A stretch of 64,000 nucleotides of DNA from Streptomyces venezuelae (GTDB lineage: Bacteria > Actinomycetota > Actinomycetes > Streptomycetales > Streptomycetaceae). The stretch lies in contig NZ_CP029190.1 in the NCBI RefSeq assembly GCF_008642295.1, forward strand, positions 3,951,501 through 4,015,500, given 5' to 3'. Below the pieces are notes generated by a model. It ran no database searches. It had not been told where the DNA came from and was given only the letters and a program-made list of their open reading frames with translations. Below are positions 8,193 to 16,446 of the stretch, piece by piece (the first letter of the stretch is position 1; every line of letters starts with the position of its first letter). The position numbers and the translations under genes were made by a program.

Positions 8193-9560
8193 ATGACCCC
8201 TCACCCGCAGACCGACCCCGCGGCCGGCGCCGCCGTCAAGGCTGCCGACCGTGCCCACGTCTTCCACTCCTGGTCCGCCCAGGCCCTGATCGATCCGCTC
8301 GCCGTCGCCGGGGCCGAGGGGTCGTACTTCTGGGACTACGAGGGCAACCGGTACCTCGACTTCTCCTCCCAGCTGGTCAACACCAACATCGGCCACCAGC
8401 ACCCCAAGGTCGTCGCCGCGATCCAGGAGCAGGCCGCCAAGCTCTGCACCCTCGCCCCCGGCTTCGCCGTGGACGCGCGCTCCGAGGCCGCACGCCTCAT
8501 CGCCGAGCGCACCCCCGGCGACCTCGACAAGATCTTCTTCACCAACGGCGGCGCCGAGGCCGTCGAGAACGCCGTCCGGATGGCCCGGCTGCACACGGGC
8601 CGCTCCAAGGTGCTCAGCGCCTACCGCTCGTACCACGGCGCCACCGCAGCGGCCATCAACCTGACCGGCGACCCGCGCCGCTGGCCCTCCGACACCGCCT
8701 CGGCCGGCGTCGTGCATTTCTGGGGCCCCTTCCTCTACCGGTCCCCGTTCCACGCGACCACCGAGGCCGAGGAGTGCGAGCGCGCCCTGCGCCACCTCGC
8801 CGACACCATCGCCTTCGAGGGCCCGCAGTCCATCGCCGCGATCATCCTGGAGACCGTCCCCGGCACCGCCGGGATCATGGTCCCGCCGGCCGGGTACCTG
8901 GCCGGGGTCCGCGAACTCTGCGACCGGTACGGCATCGTCTTCATCCTCGACGAGGTCATGGCCGGCTTCGGCCGCACCGGCAAGTGGTTCGCCGCCGAGC
9001 ACTGGGACATCACCCCGGACCTGCTCACCTTCGCCAAGGGCGTCAACAGCGGCTACGTGCCCCTCGGCGGCGTGGCGATCTCCGCCGCCATCGCCGAGAC
9101 CTTCGCCAACCGCCCCTACCCCGGCGGACTCACCTACTCCGGCCACCCGCTCGCCTGCGCCGCGGCCGTGGCCACCATCACCACCATGGAGGAGGAGGGC
9201 ATCGTCCAGCACGCCGCCCACCTCGCCGAGAACGTCATCGGCCCGGCCCTCGCCGAGATCGCCGAACGCCACCCCTCCGTGGGCGAGGTCCGCGGCCTGG
9301 GCACCTTCTGGGCACTGGACCTCGTACGGGACAAGGAGACGCGCGAGCCGCTCGTCCCGTACAACGCGGCCGGAGCCGACAACGCGCCCATGGCCGAGTT
9401 CGCCGCCGCCTGCAAGAAGTCCGGACTGTGGCCCTTCGTCAACATGAACCGGACCCATGTCGTGCCCGCCTGCAACATCTCCGAGACCGAGGCCAAGGAA
9501 GGCCTCGCGCTCCTCGACGAGGCGCTGACGGTCGCAGACCGCCACACCACCTCCGCATAG
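8193..9560 (+). CDS. Class III aminotransferase (PLP-dependent)
   Basis: This 455-residue fold-type I enzyme moves an amino group from an omega-amine or amino acid to a keto acid. Class III landmarks are present: TNGGAEAVENAVRMAR (cofactor phosphate binding), FILDEVMAGFGRTG (Asp to the pyridine nitrogen) and LTFAKGVNSGY with the Schiff-base Lys. The substrate cannot be set from sequence; beta-alanine, GABA or taurine-type donors are all possible. ATG 8193 follows a TAGCCT -10-like box (8180-8185) by 7 nt with no ribosome site, so the message is probably leaderless. A GntR regulator lies downstream on the same strand. Confidence 0.9.
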   Translation: MTPHPQTDPAAGAAVKAADRAHVFHSWSAQALIDPLAVAGAEGSYFWDYEGNRYLDFSSQLVNTNIGHQHPKVVAAIQEQAAKLCTLAPGFAVDARSEAARLIAERTPGDLDKIFFTNGGAEAVENAVRMARLHTGRSKVLSAYRSYHGATAAAINLTGDPRRWPSDTASAGVVHFWGPFLYRSPFHATTEAEECERALRHLADTIAFEGPQSIAAIILETVPGTAGIMVPPAGYLAGVRELCDRYGIVFILDEVMAGFGRTGKWFAAEHWDITPDLLTFAKGVNSGYVPLGGVAISAAIAETFANRPYPGGLTYSGHPLACAAAVATITTMEEEGIVQHAAHLAENVIGPALAEIAERHPSVGEVRGLGTFWALDLVRDKETREPLVPYNAAGADNAPMAEFAAACKKSGLWPFVNMNRTHVVPACNISETEAKEGLALLDEALTVADRHTTSA

Positions 9561-9658
9561 CTCCCGCACCGCGCCCGCACAGCGGTCACACGGCAGCCGC
9601 ACGTCCGTTCCGCTGCCTGGCCTAAGGTGTCCGAAGCCCTACAAAGGAGACGGACCCC

Positions 9659-10339
9659 ATGCCAGGCAGCGGAGCTGTCACCCGCAACACCCTTCGTCAG
9701 CAGATCGCGGACGCGCTGCGCGACGAGGTGCTGGCGGGCCGCCTGCCCCCGGGCCAGGAGTTCACGGTCAAGCAGATCGCCGAGCAGTACGAGGTCTCCG
9801 CGACCCCGGTCCGCGAGGCACTGGTCGACCTGTCGGCCCAGGGACTGCTCGAATCCGTCCAGCACCGCGGCTTCCGGGTCAAGGTGTTCACGGTCGACGA
9901 CTTCCGCGGCATGATCGAGGCCCGCACCCTCATCGTGGACGGCATCTTCCGGCGGCTCGTCGAGCGCGGCACGGCCCCCGGATGCGGCGAGCAGCTGGTT
10001 TCCGTACGCCGCCGGGCCGAGGAGGCCCAGCGGGCCGCCGAGAGCGGTTCCCTGGAAGTGCTGATCGGCTATGACCTGCGGTTCTGGCGGGAGCTGGGCG
10101 GGCTGGTCGGCAATGCCTACATCTCCGAGTTCCTGCACCGCATCCGGGTGCAGTGCTGGGTCTTCGCGGTGCCCTATCTGAAGAGCGAGCCACAGTTGCG
10201 GAGCCTGCTGTGGTGCGGCCACACCGAACTGCTGAACGCGGTGACCCGGGCCGATGCGGACGAGGTGCGCCGCCTCGTCCACGCCTACAACCAGCACGGA
10301 CTGGACTGGGCGGCCGACCTGCGGGCGGCCGGCGAATGA
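9659..10339 (+). CDS. GntR-family (FadR/FCD-type) regulator
   Basis: The 226 residues have an N-terminal winged helix (about 8-75), where TVKQIAEQYEVSATPVREAL is the classic GntR recognition helix, followed by an alpha-helical C-terminal ligand-binding region of FCD size. ATG 9659 has a strong AAAGGAG ribosome site, and a TAAGGT -10-like box lies about 35 bp upstream. Its stop overlaps the start of the glycosyltransferase in ATGA (10336-10339). The target could be the upstream aminotransferase, the downstream glycosyltransferase or both. Confidence 0.88.
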   Translation: MPGSGAVTRNTLRQQIADALRDEVLAGRLPPGQEFTVKQIAEQYEVSATPVREALVDLSAQGLLESVQHRGFRVKVFTVDDFRGMIEARTLIVDGIFRRLVERGTAPGCGEQLVSVRRRAEEAQRAAESGSLEVLIGYDLRFWRELGGLVGNAYISEFLHRIRVQCWVFAVPYLKSEPQLRSLLWCGHTELLNAVTRADADEVRRLVHAYNQHGLDWAADLRAAGE

Positions 10340-12774
10340 CCGGCACCACCGTTCCGCCGCAGACCTGGCTCGGGCCCGTCGGGCTCAGCGTGGTCGTCCC
10401 CGCCTACCACGAGGAGGAGCGGCTCGGCCCCACCCTGGAGGCCCTCCGCCGCCACCTCGACCTGCATCTGGGCACCGCCCCCGGCGACTGGGAGGTGGTG
10501 GTCGTCGACGACGGTTCGACGGACGGCACGGCCGCCGTCGCCGAGGCCGCCGCGGTCGGCGAACCGCGGATCCGGCTGATCCGGTCCGACCGCAACCGGG
10601 GCAAGGGCTCCGCCCTGCGGCTGGGCGTACTGGCCTCCGCCGGACAGCGGGTGCTGCTCACCGACGCCGACCTCGCCACCCCCGTCGAGGATCTGGAGCA
10701 CCTGGAGAAGGCCCTGGCCCAGGGCCCGGACATCCAGGCCGCGATCGGCTCCCGCGCCCACCCCGACTCCCGGATCGAACGCCGCCAGAGCCGGCCGCGG
10801 GAGCTGCTGGGCCGGGCCGGGAACGGCCTCGTCCGCGCCGTGGCCGTGCCCGGCATCCGGGACACCCAGTGCGGGTTCAAGCTCTTCGACGGCGACCGGG
10901 CGCGGGCCGCGTTCGCGGCCTCCCGGCTCGACGGCTGGGGCGTGGACGTGGAGATCCTGCAGTACTTCCGGAAGCAGGGCTGGGCGGTGGCGGAGGTTCC
11001 GGTGCGCTGGTCGCACCAGGAGGGCTCCAAGGTCCGCCCGCTCGACTACCTGAGGGTGCTCGGCGAGCTCGCCCGGCTGAACGCGGGAGCGCTCGCCGTC
11101 GCCGCGCTCTACCTGCTCGGTGCGCTGTTCCTGTACCGGCACCGGTGGGCCGATCTGCAGGGGACCTATCTGGCCGACTCGGGCCAGGACCAGAACCAGT
11201 GGGAGTGGTTCTTCGCGGTCACCGCCGAGAACGTCTCCCAGCTGCGCAATCCGCTGTTCACGCTGTACCAGGGGATGCCCGACGGGGTGAACCTGATGGG
11301 CAACACGGTCATGCTCGGGCTGTCCGTGCCGCTCACCCCGCTGACCCTGCTGGCCGGCCCGGAGATCACGCTCATGCTGGTCTTCACCCTGGGCATGGCC
11401 GGCACGGCCTGGGCCTGGTACCGGCTGATCCGCCGCCGGCTGGCGGCCGGCCGGTGGGCCGCGGCCGTCGGCGGCGCGTTCGCGGCCTTCGCCCCGCCGA
11501 TGGTCTCGCACGCCAATGCGCACCCGAACTTCGTGGTGCTGTTCATGATCCCGGTGATCATCGACCGGGCGCTGCGGCTCTGCGAGGGGCGGCGGGTGGT
11601 CCGGGACGGGGTACTGCTCGGCCTGTTCTCCGCCTACCAGGTCTTCCTCGGCGAGGAGCCCTTCCTGCTCGCCGCCATGGCCATGCTGATCTTCGCCGGG
11701 GCGTACGCCGCCTTCGACCGCGAACGGGCCCGGGCGGCCTGGAAGCCCCTGGCCAAGGGTCTGGGGATCGCCGCGGCCGTGTCCGTACCGCTGGTGGCCT
11801 TCCCGCTCTACTGGCAGTTCTTCGGCCCGCAGAGCTACCACTCGGTGCTGCACGGGGACGGCGCCGGGAACAGCCCGCGCGCCCTGGTCGAGTACGCCTC
11901 CCAGTCCTTCTTCGGGGACCGGGAGACGGCCGAGCGGCTGTCGCTGAACCCCACCGAGCAGAACGCCTTCTTCGGCTGGCCCCTCCTCGCGCTGGCCGCG
12001 GCCGTGGTGGTCTGGCTGTGGCGGCACACGGCGGTCCGGGCCCTGGCGGTCACCTGTGCGGCTGCCGCGCTGCTCTCCCTGGGGCCGCGGATCCGGATCC
12101 CGCACACCGAGACCGTCATCCCCGGGCCGTGGCGGCTGCTGGCCCACCAGCCGCTCTTCGAGTCGGTCATCGAGGGGCGGGTGGCGATGGTGTGCGCCCC
12201 CGTGCTGGGCATGCTGCTGGCCTTGGCACTGGACCGGATCCGGCGGCTGCGGACGCGCGAGCAGCGGGTGCTGGGCGGGCTGGCGGTGGCCGCGGCGCTG
12301 ATCCCGGTGCTGCCGGTGCCGCTGGAGGTCCGGGACCGGGAGCCGGTGCCGGTGTTCATCGCGGAGGGTCTCTGGAAGCCGTACGTCAAGGAAGGCGAAG
12401 CACTCGTTCCGGTACCGCTGCCGGACCCGGCGGCGGCCGACGCGCTGCACTGGCAGGTGGCGGCGGACTTCGGCTTCCGGCTGGCCGGGGGCTATTTCAA
12501 CGGCCCGTGGGGGCCCGAGCGGATCGGGATCTACGGGGCCACGCCGCGGCACCTGTCGAACCTGCTGCGGGACATCCGCTACGGGGCGGAGCCGCCGGAG
12601 ATCACCCCGGAATGGCAGGCGCAGGCCCGCGCCGACCTGGAGTACTGGAAGGCCGGCGCGGTGGTGCTGCCCTTCCAGGACCGCGGTCTGGAGCTGCGGG
12701 ACACCCTGACCAGGCTGCTGGGGCGGGCTCCGGTGAAGGAGGCCGACGTGTGGGTCTGGCGGGTGGGGGACTGA
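10336..12774 (+). CDS. Bifunctional GT2 glycosyltransferase fused to a membrane GT-C-like domain
   Basis: The first 250 or so of 812 residues form a GT2 (DPM1/ALG5-like) domain: LSVVVPAYHEEERL, VVVVDDGSTDGT, the metal-binding LLTDADLATP and DTQCGFKLF. These enzymes load a sugar onto polyprenyl phosphate. The rest has about ten hydrophobic segments with large loops and resembles polytopic GT-C transferases that use polyprenyl-linked sugars. The single chain may therefore make and use its own lipid-linked donor at the cell membrane. It is translationally coupled to the GntR gene (ATGA overlap). The acceptor is unknown. Confidence 0.83.
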   Translation: MTGTTVPPQTWLGPVGLSVVVPAYHEEERLGPTLEALRRHLDLHLGTAPGDWEVVVVDDGSTDGTAAVAEAAAVGEPRIRLIRSDRNRGKGSALRLGVLASAGQRVLLTDADLATPVEDLEHLEKALAQGPDIQAAIGSRAHPDSRIERRQSRPRELLGRAGNGLVRAVAVPGIRDTQCGFKLFDGDRARAAFAASRLDGWGVDVEILQYFRKQGWAVAEVPVRWSHQEGSKVRPLDYLRVLGELARLNAGALAVAALYLLGALFLYRHRWADLQGTYLADSGQDQNQWEWFFAVTAENVSQLRNPLFTLYQGMPDGVNLMGNTVMLGLSVPLTPLTLLAGPEITLMLVFTLGMAGTAWAWYRLIRRRLAAGRWAAAVGGAFAAFAPPMVSHANAHPNFVVLFMIPVIIDRALRLCEGRRVVRDGVLLGLFSAYQVFLGEEPFLLAAMAMLIFAGAYAAFDRERARAAWKPLAKGLGIAAAVSVPLVAFPLYWQFFGPQSYHSVLHGDGAGNSPRALVEYASQSFFGDRETAERLSLNPTEQNAFFGWPLLALAAAVVVWLWRHTAVRALAVTCAAAALLSLGPRIRIPHTETVIPGPWRLLAHQPLFESVIEGRVAMVCAPVLGMLLALALDRIRRLRTREQRVLGGLAVAAALIPVLPVPLEVRDREPVPVFIAEGLWKPYVKEGEALVPVPLPDPAAADALHWQVAADFGFRLAGGYFNGPWGPERIGIYGATPRHLSNLLRDIRYGAEPPEITPEWQAQARADLEYWKAGAVVLPFQDRGLELRDTLTRLLGRAPVKEADVWVWRVGD

Positions 12775-12857
12775 CCGCGCGGCAGCGGCCGGGAGCCGTC
12801 GACCTCTTCGCTGAGCGTGTTCGGCGGACTACGCTGGCCCGATCGGCGGACAACGGC

Positions 12858-12881
12858 TGACTCGACGACTGACTCGACGAC
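12858..12881 (+). repeat. Tandem 12-bp repeat TGACTCGACGAC x2
   Basis: Two perfect head-to-tail copies sit between a TACGCT -10-like box (12830-12835) and the GTG of the next gene, so they lie in its probable 5' leader. The function is unknown. Confidence 0.5.
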
Positions 12882-12895
12882 CGATCGGAGCCCGC

Positions 12896-13546
12896 GTGGC
12901 CTGTGACCTGTGGCTGGTCCCCCTTGTCGACGTGCTGTGCCACAGCCCCGACAACCCCTTCGCGGAGGAGATCGCCGCGTATGACAAGGCGCTCGGCGAG
13001 GCCGGGCTGCCGTCCGTGCCCGTCTTCGCCTATATGCCGGGCCTGTCGGGGGACGTGGCACCGGTGGCCGGGTTCGACTACGACGCCCTGCACTTCCTGC
13101 GCCGGGCCTATCTGCTCCAGCTGTGCGGGCTGCCGGTGACCCCGGTGGACGAGCTGGGCGGCGACTACGAGCAGCTGCTGGAGATGTTCGAGGCCACGGC
13201 CCAGCAGTCGCACCTGGTGTGGCACTACGACCACGCGGGCGCCTATGTGCCGGTGGACTTCCCGGCTCCGCTGGCCAACGAGGAGCTGCTGGCCGGGGGC
13301 GGCCCGCTGGGATCGGCGCAGGGGCTGCTGCGGGAGCTGGCGTTCGTGGCGCCGGCGATCGGGATCGATCCGGCGAATCCGCCGGCGGCGCCGAGACCTC
13401 CGGGCCGGCCGACCTCGCTGGAGGAACCGGCGGGCCCTATTCCGTACGACGACAGTCCGTTCGCCCGGGAGCGGCACGTGTGGCTGGGGCTGCATGCCGC
13501 CGCCACCCGGAGCCTGGGCCAGGGCTCGATGATCATCTTCAGCTGA
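12896..13546 (+). CDS. Hypothetical protein, conserved-looking, function unknown
   Basis: This 216-residue soluble, acidic protein has no signal peptide or membrane helix. I do not recognise the family. The N-terminus (MACDLWLVPLVDVLCHS) and a mid-region rich in aromatic and acidic residues look like a compact domain of about 150 residues, followed by a Pro-rich linker (PAAPRPPGRP) and a short C-terminal segment (ARERHVWLGLHAAATRSLG). The GTG start has a CGGAG site 7 nt upstream. It converges on the SLATT-like gene across a hairpin. The codon bias is native. Confidence 0.75.
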   Translation: MACDLWLVPLVDVLCHSPDNPFAEEIAAYDKALGEAGLPSVPVFAYMPGLSGDVAPVAGFDYDALHFLRRAYLLQLCGLPVTPVDELGGDYEQLLEMFEATAQQSHLVWHYDHAGAYVPVDFPAPLANEELLAGGGPLGSAQGLLRELAFVAPAIGIDPANPPAAPRPPGRPTSLEEPAGPIPYDDSPFARERHVWLGLHAAATRSLGQGSMIIFS

Positions 13547-13594
13547 CCGAGGCGGGCGTCCCCCACGGCACCCACACACGGCACTGACCGGCCG

Positions 13595-13611
13595 CCGGGG
13601 CCCGGCCCCGG
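13595..13611. terminator. Bidirectional terminator hairpin between convergent genes
   Basis: CCGGGGCC / GGCCCCGG dyad inside a long G/C tract between the stops of the convergent genes at 13546 and 13629. There is no T-tract, as is usual in streptomycetes. Confidence 0.5.
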
Positions 13612-13628
13612 CCCCGGCCGCAGCCGGG

Positions 13629-14393
13629 TCAGCGGGGCTGCTCCGGGGGGCGCTGCCTCGGCATGTTCGGGCGGGTGCCCGGGGGGAGCGGGAACCGGCT
13701 CGGGTGGGCGCCCGGCTCCGGGCCGCGCGCCGTGGTGGCGGCCAGGGACTGCATGACCAGCGGGGCCGGACCGGAGCGGAATTCGACCATCCAGTCGGCG
13801 GTCTCGGAGCGGACCAGCTCGGTGATGTCCTCCGAGAACCGGCGCAGCACGGTGAGGCACCGTTCCGCCGCCTCGCTCGCCGTGCCCTCGGTCGGACCCA
13901 GCACCTCCCGGACGTTCTCCGAGGCCCAGTCGAACTGGAGGGTCTGCAGTCTGCGCTGGACCGCCTGGGCCGTGGCCACGTCCCGCATCCAGCCGGAGGT
14001 CAGGCCGAAGAACCGGTCACAGGCCAGGCAGGCCGCACCCAGCAGCAGCGCGAGATAGCCGTACGCCGAGGCCCCCGGCACCGAATCGGTCAGCTCCAGC
14101 AGCGGCATCGCGGCCCCGGTGACCGCGCCGAGGGCGGCTCCGGCGCGCAGCAGCCGGGCCCCGCGCCGCTTCCAGGCACGGTCGGACAGGTACCACTCCG
14201 CGGTGCGCAGGGCATCGGCCTCGACCCGCCGGTAGAGCTCGTCCAGCCGCTCCGCGGGCTCGCCCCAGTCCCCGAGGGGGAACGGCCGGCCGGTGAGGTC
14301 GCCCGCCGGCCGCGCTCTGCTGGCGCCTTCGCTGTTGCCTTCATCCCGGGGATCCCGGGGTGGCCCCTCGGGCTGCATCTCCGGCTGGCTCAC
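13629..14393 (-). CDS. SLATT-domain-like membrane protein
   Basis: The 254 residues comprise a short acidic lead, a helix rich in charged residues (LDELYRRVEADALRTAEWYLSDRAWKRR is too long to quote in full as a motif, but YRRVEADAL is its core), two close transmembrane helices (about residues 70-120) with a very short loop, then a long cytoplasmic helical tail (DVATAQAVQRRLQTLQFDW). This is the SLATT fold layout, predicted by others to form pores and often tied to conflict systems; family membership is my inference. GTG 14393 is chosen because AGGGAG lies 6 nt upstream; a longer reading to 14498 lacks a site. Confidence 0.72.
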   Translation of the reverse strand: MSQPEMQPEGPPRDPRDEGNSEGASRARPAGDLTGRPFPLGDWGEPAERLDELYRRVEADALRTAEWYLSDRAWKRRGARLLRAGAALGAVTGAAMPLLELTDSVPGASAYGYLALLLGAACLACDRFFGLTSGWMRDVATAQAVQRRLQTLQFDWASENVREVLGPTEGTASEAAERCLTVLRRFSEDITELVRSETADWMVEFRSGPAPLVMQSLAATTARGPEPGAHPSRFPLPPGTRPNMPRQRPPEQPR

Positions 14394-14611
14394 CCGGCAC
14401 TCCCTCTGCCTGCGCTGACGTGTGGTGGTGCGCGTGTGCGCAATGGTGCGCATGCTCGTCCATGCTCTTCCTACCTCCGAATGGTGGGCCGTGGGCATGG
14501 AATCCCGGGATTACCGCCCGCAAGGAGGTCTTGATCAGGTACATGCGCGCCGGGTCTCTCACTCGAAAGAGTTGGTCCTCACGGCGTAGGGCGCAGGGGG
14601 CGGTGAAGCCG

Positions 14612-14660
14612 TAGGCTCGGTTTGACCGACCCAGAGCGACCCAGAGCGACCCAGACCGAC
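14612..14660 (+). promoter_or_regulatory. Probable ybaB-recR promoter and leader with 10-bp tandem repeats
   Basis: A TAGGCT -10-like box (14612-14617) is followed by head-to-tail 10-bp units CGACCCAGAG (14627-14636 and 14637-14646), CGACCCAGAC (14647-14656) and a degenerate fourth. The repeats therefore fall in the presumed leader, before the GTAGGAG site at 14675-14681. The rest of 14394-14611 holds the divergent promoter region, with nothing else I can identify. Confidence 0.45.
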
Positions 14661-14686
14661 CCGGCAGTGAAACGTAGGAGTGAACC

Positions 14687-15031
14687 GTGATTCCCGGTGG
14701 TGGCCAGCCCAACATGCAGCAGCTGCTCCAGCAGGCCCAGAAGATGCAGCAGGATCTCGCCGCGGCCCAGGAGGCGCTGGCGGCGGCCGAGGTCGAGGGG
14801 CAGTCCGGCGGTGGGCTGGTGAAGGCGACCGTCACCGGTTCCGGCGAGCTCCGGGCCCTGGTGATCGACCCGAAGGCGGTCGATCCGGAGGACACGGAAA
14901 CCCTGGCCGACCTGGTGGTGGCGGCCGTCCAGGCGGCCAACGAGAATGCGCAGCAGCTCCAGCAGCAGAAGCTGGGTCCGCTGGCCCAGGGTCTGGGCGG
15001 CGGGTCGGGCATCCCCGGCCTCCCGTTCTGA
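14687..15031 (+). CDS. ybaB: YbaB/EbfC nucleoid-associated protein
   Basis: This 114-residue small DNA-binding protein has the YbaB layout: Gln-rich helix ([20 protein letters not shown]), a beta sheet with [18 protein letters not shown], then a second helix ([16 protein letters not shown]) and a Gly-rich tail. It binds DNA as a dimer and bridges or coats the nucleoid. The GTG start has a strong GTAGGAG site. recR follows 43 bp downstream on the same strand, the standard ybaB-recR pairing, which links the protein to recombinational repair. Confidence 0.94.
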   Translation: MIPGGGQPNMQQLLQQAQKMQQDLAAAQEALAAAEVEGQSGGGLVKATVTGSGELRALVIDPKAVDPEDTETLADLVVAAVQAANENAQQLQQQKLGPLAQGLGGGSGIPGLPF

Positions 15032-15074
15032 CCCCTGACCCCGTACCCCATACCCGTAGGAAGAAGGCAGTCCG

Positions 15075-15674
15075 TTGTACGAAGGCGTGGTTCAGGACCT
15101 GATCGACGAGCTGGGCAGGCTGCCCGGCGTCGGGCCCAAGAGCGCGCAGCGGATCGCCTTCCACATCCTCCAGGCCGAGCCCACGGACGTGCGCCGGCTG
15201 GCGCACGCGCTGCTGGAGGTCAAGGAGAAGGTCCGGTTCTGTGCGGTCTGCGGGAACGTGGCGCAGGAGGAGCGGTGCGGCATCTGCCGTGATCCGCGCC
15301 GCGATGCCACGGTGATCTGTGTGGTGGAGGAGCCCAAGGACGTGGTCGCGATCGAGCGGACGCGTGAGTTCCGGGGCAAGTACCACGTGCTCGGCGGGGC
15401 GATCAGCCCGATCGAGGGGGTGGGCCCGGACGACCTGCGGATCCGGGAGCTGCTGGCGCGGCTCGCGGACGGCACGGTCACCGAGCTGATCCTGGCCACG
15501 GATCCGAACCTGGAGGGCGAGGCCACCGCCACCTACCTCGCCCGCATGATCAAGCCCATGGGCCTGAAGGTCACCCGCCTGGCCAGCGGGCTCCCCGTCG
15601 GGGGAGACCTGGAGTACGCGGACGAGGTCACGCTCGGGCGGGCCTTTGAAGGAAGGCGACTTCTCGATGTCTGA
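15075..15674 (+). CDS. recR: Recombination mediator RecR
   Basis: The 199 residues are the normal RecR length. In order: helix-hairpin-helix [15 protein letters not shown] (about 16-30), C4 zinc finger with CAVCG and CGIC (about 57-72), a Toprim domain with [14 protein letters not shown] and GGAISP, and a Walker-B-like C-terminus ([20 protein letters not shown]). With RecF and RecO it loads RecA at gaps. The start is TTG at 15075 with GGAAGAAGG about 7 nt upstream. It overlaps the DUF5063 gene by 8 nt. Confidence 0.96.
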   Translation: MYEGVVQDLIDELGRLPGVGPKSAQRIAFHILQAEPTDVRRLAHALLEVKEKVRFCAVCGNVAQEERCGICRDPRRDATVICVVEEPKDVVAIERTREFRGKYHVLGGAISPIEGVGPDDLRIRELLARLADGTVTELILATDPNLEGEATATYLARMIKPMGLKVTRLASGLPVGGDLEYADEVTLGRAFEGRRLLDV

Positions 15675-16320
15675 CGCAACGCTGCACGCCCTGGGCCAGG
15701 ATCCGGACGACTTCGCCGTCCAGATCGCCGACCAGATCGAGTCCTTCATCGTCGCGGTCACCGAGGTGGCCAAGGGCGAGGACCCGGACAGCGCGGTGCC
15801 GTTCCTGCTGCTGGAGGTCTCCCAGCTGCTGCTGGCGGGCGGCCGGCTGGGCGCGTACGAGGACGTCCTGCCCGACGAGCGGTACGAGCCGGACCTCGGC
15901 CCGGAGCCGGACGTGGACGAGCTCCGGGAGCGGTTCGCGTACCTGCTGGACCCGGTGGACGTGTACTCGGAGGTCTTCGACCCGTACGAGCCGCGCAAGG
16001 CGCCGGTCGCGCACCGGATCTCGGACGACCTCGCGGACGTGGTGGCGGACCTCAGGCACGGGCTGGCCCACTACCGGGCCGGGCGGACCACCGAGGCGCT
16101 GTGGTGGTGGCAGTTCTCGTACTTCTCCAACTGGGGCTCCACCGCCTCGGCCACCCTGCGGGCCCTGCAGTCGCTGGTGGCGCATGTGCGGCTGGACCAG
16201 CCGCTGGAGGATCTGCACGGGCTGGACACGGACGAGGACCTGGCCGAGGACGACCTCGCCGAGCAGGCCGGGCGGGTGATGGCCGAGGAACTCGGCGGCC
16301 TGGGCCACCCGCGGGGGTAG
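15667..16320 (+). CDS. DUF5063 domain protein
   Basis: This 217-residue acidic, soluble, helix-rich protein begins [20 protein letters not shown], with a central region [21 protein letters not shown] typical of the actinobacterial DUF5063 family found next to recR. Its function is not known. The ATG at 15667 lies inside the end of recR (8-nt overlap) behind GAAGGAAGG, so it is translationally coupled to RecR. A start seven codons earlier is open but has no site. Confidence 0.85.
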   Translation: MSDATLHALGQDPDDFAVQIADQIESFIVAVTEVAKGEDPDSAVPFLLLEVSQLLLAGGRLGAYEDVLPDERYEPDLGPEPDVDELRERFAYLLDPVDVYSEVFDPYEPRKAPVAHRISDDLADVVADLRHGLAHYRAGRTTEALWWWQFSYFSNWGSTASATLRALQSLVAHVRLDQPLEDLHGLDTDEDLAEDDLAEQAGRVMAEELGGLGHPRG

Positions 16321-16339
16321 GGAGCGCGTACTCTTCGTG

Positions 16340-16368
16340 ATCATGGGATGAACGGAACGTCTCATGAT
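16340..16368. promoter_or_regulatory. Imperfect dyad upstream of aspartokinase
   Basis: ATCATGGGA (16340-16348) and TCTCATGAT (16360-16368) are inverted with 8 of 9 matches, 34 bp upstream of the -10-like TAGACT. It could be an operator for lysine/threonine pathway control. This is inference. Confidence 0.35.
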
Positions 16369-16401
16369 GTGGTACGCGAAGGTCGGATTCCGGGCGCTCG
16401 T

Positions 16402-16407
16402 TAGACT
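16402..16407 (+). promoter_or_regulatory. -10 box of lysC (TAGACT)
   Basis: Typical streptomycete -10 hexamer about 40 bp before the lysC GTG, leaving a leader of roughly 33 nt with a GAGGAG ribosome site. No convincing -35 is seen. Confidence 0.5.
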
Positions 16408-16446
16408 GGCCCGCGACCGCAGTACTGGATTGAGCGAGGAGCGCAC

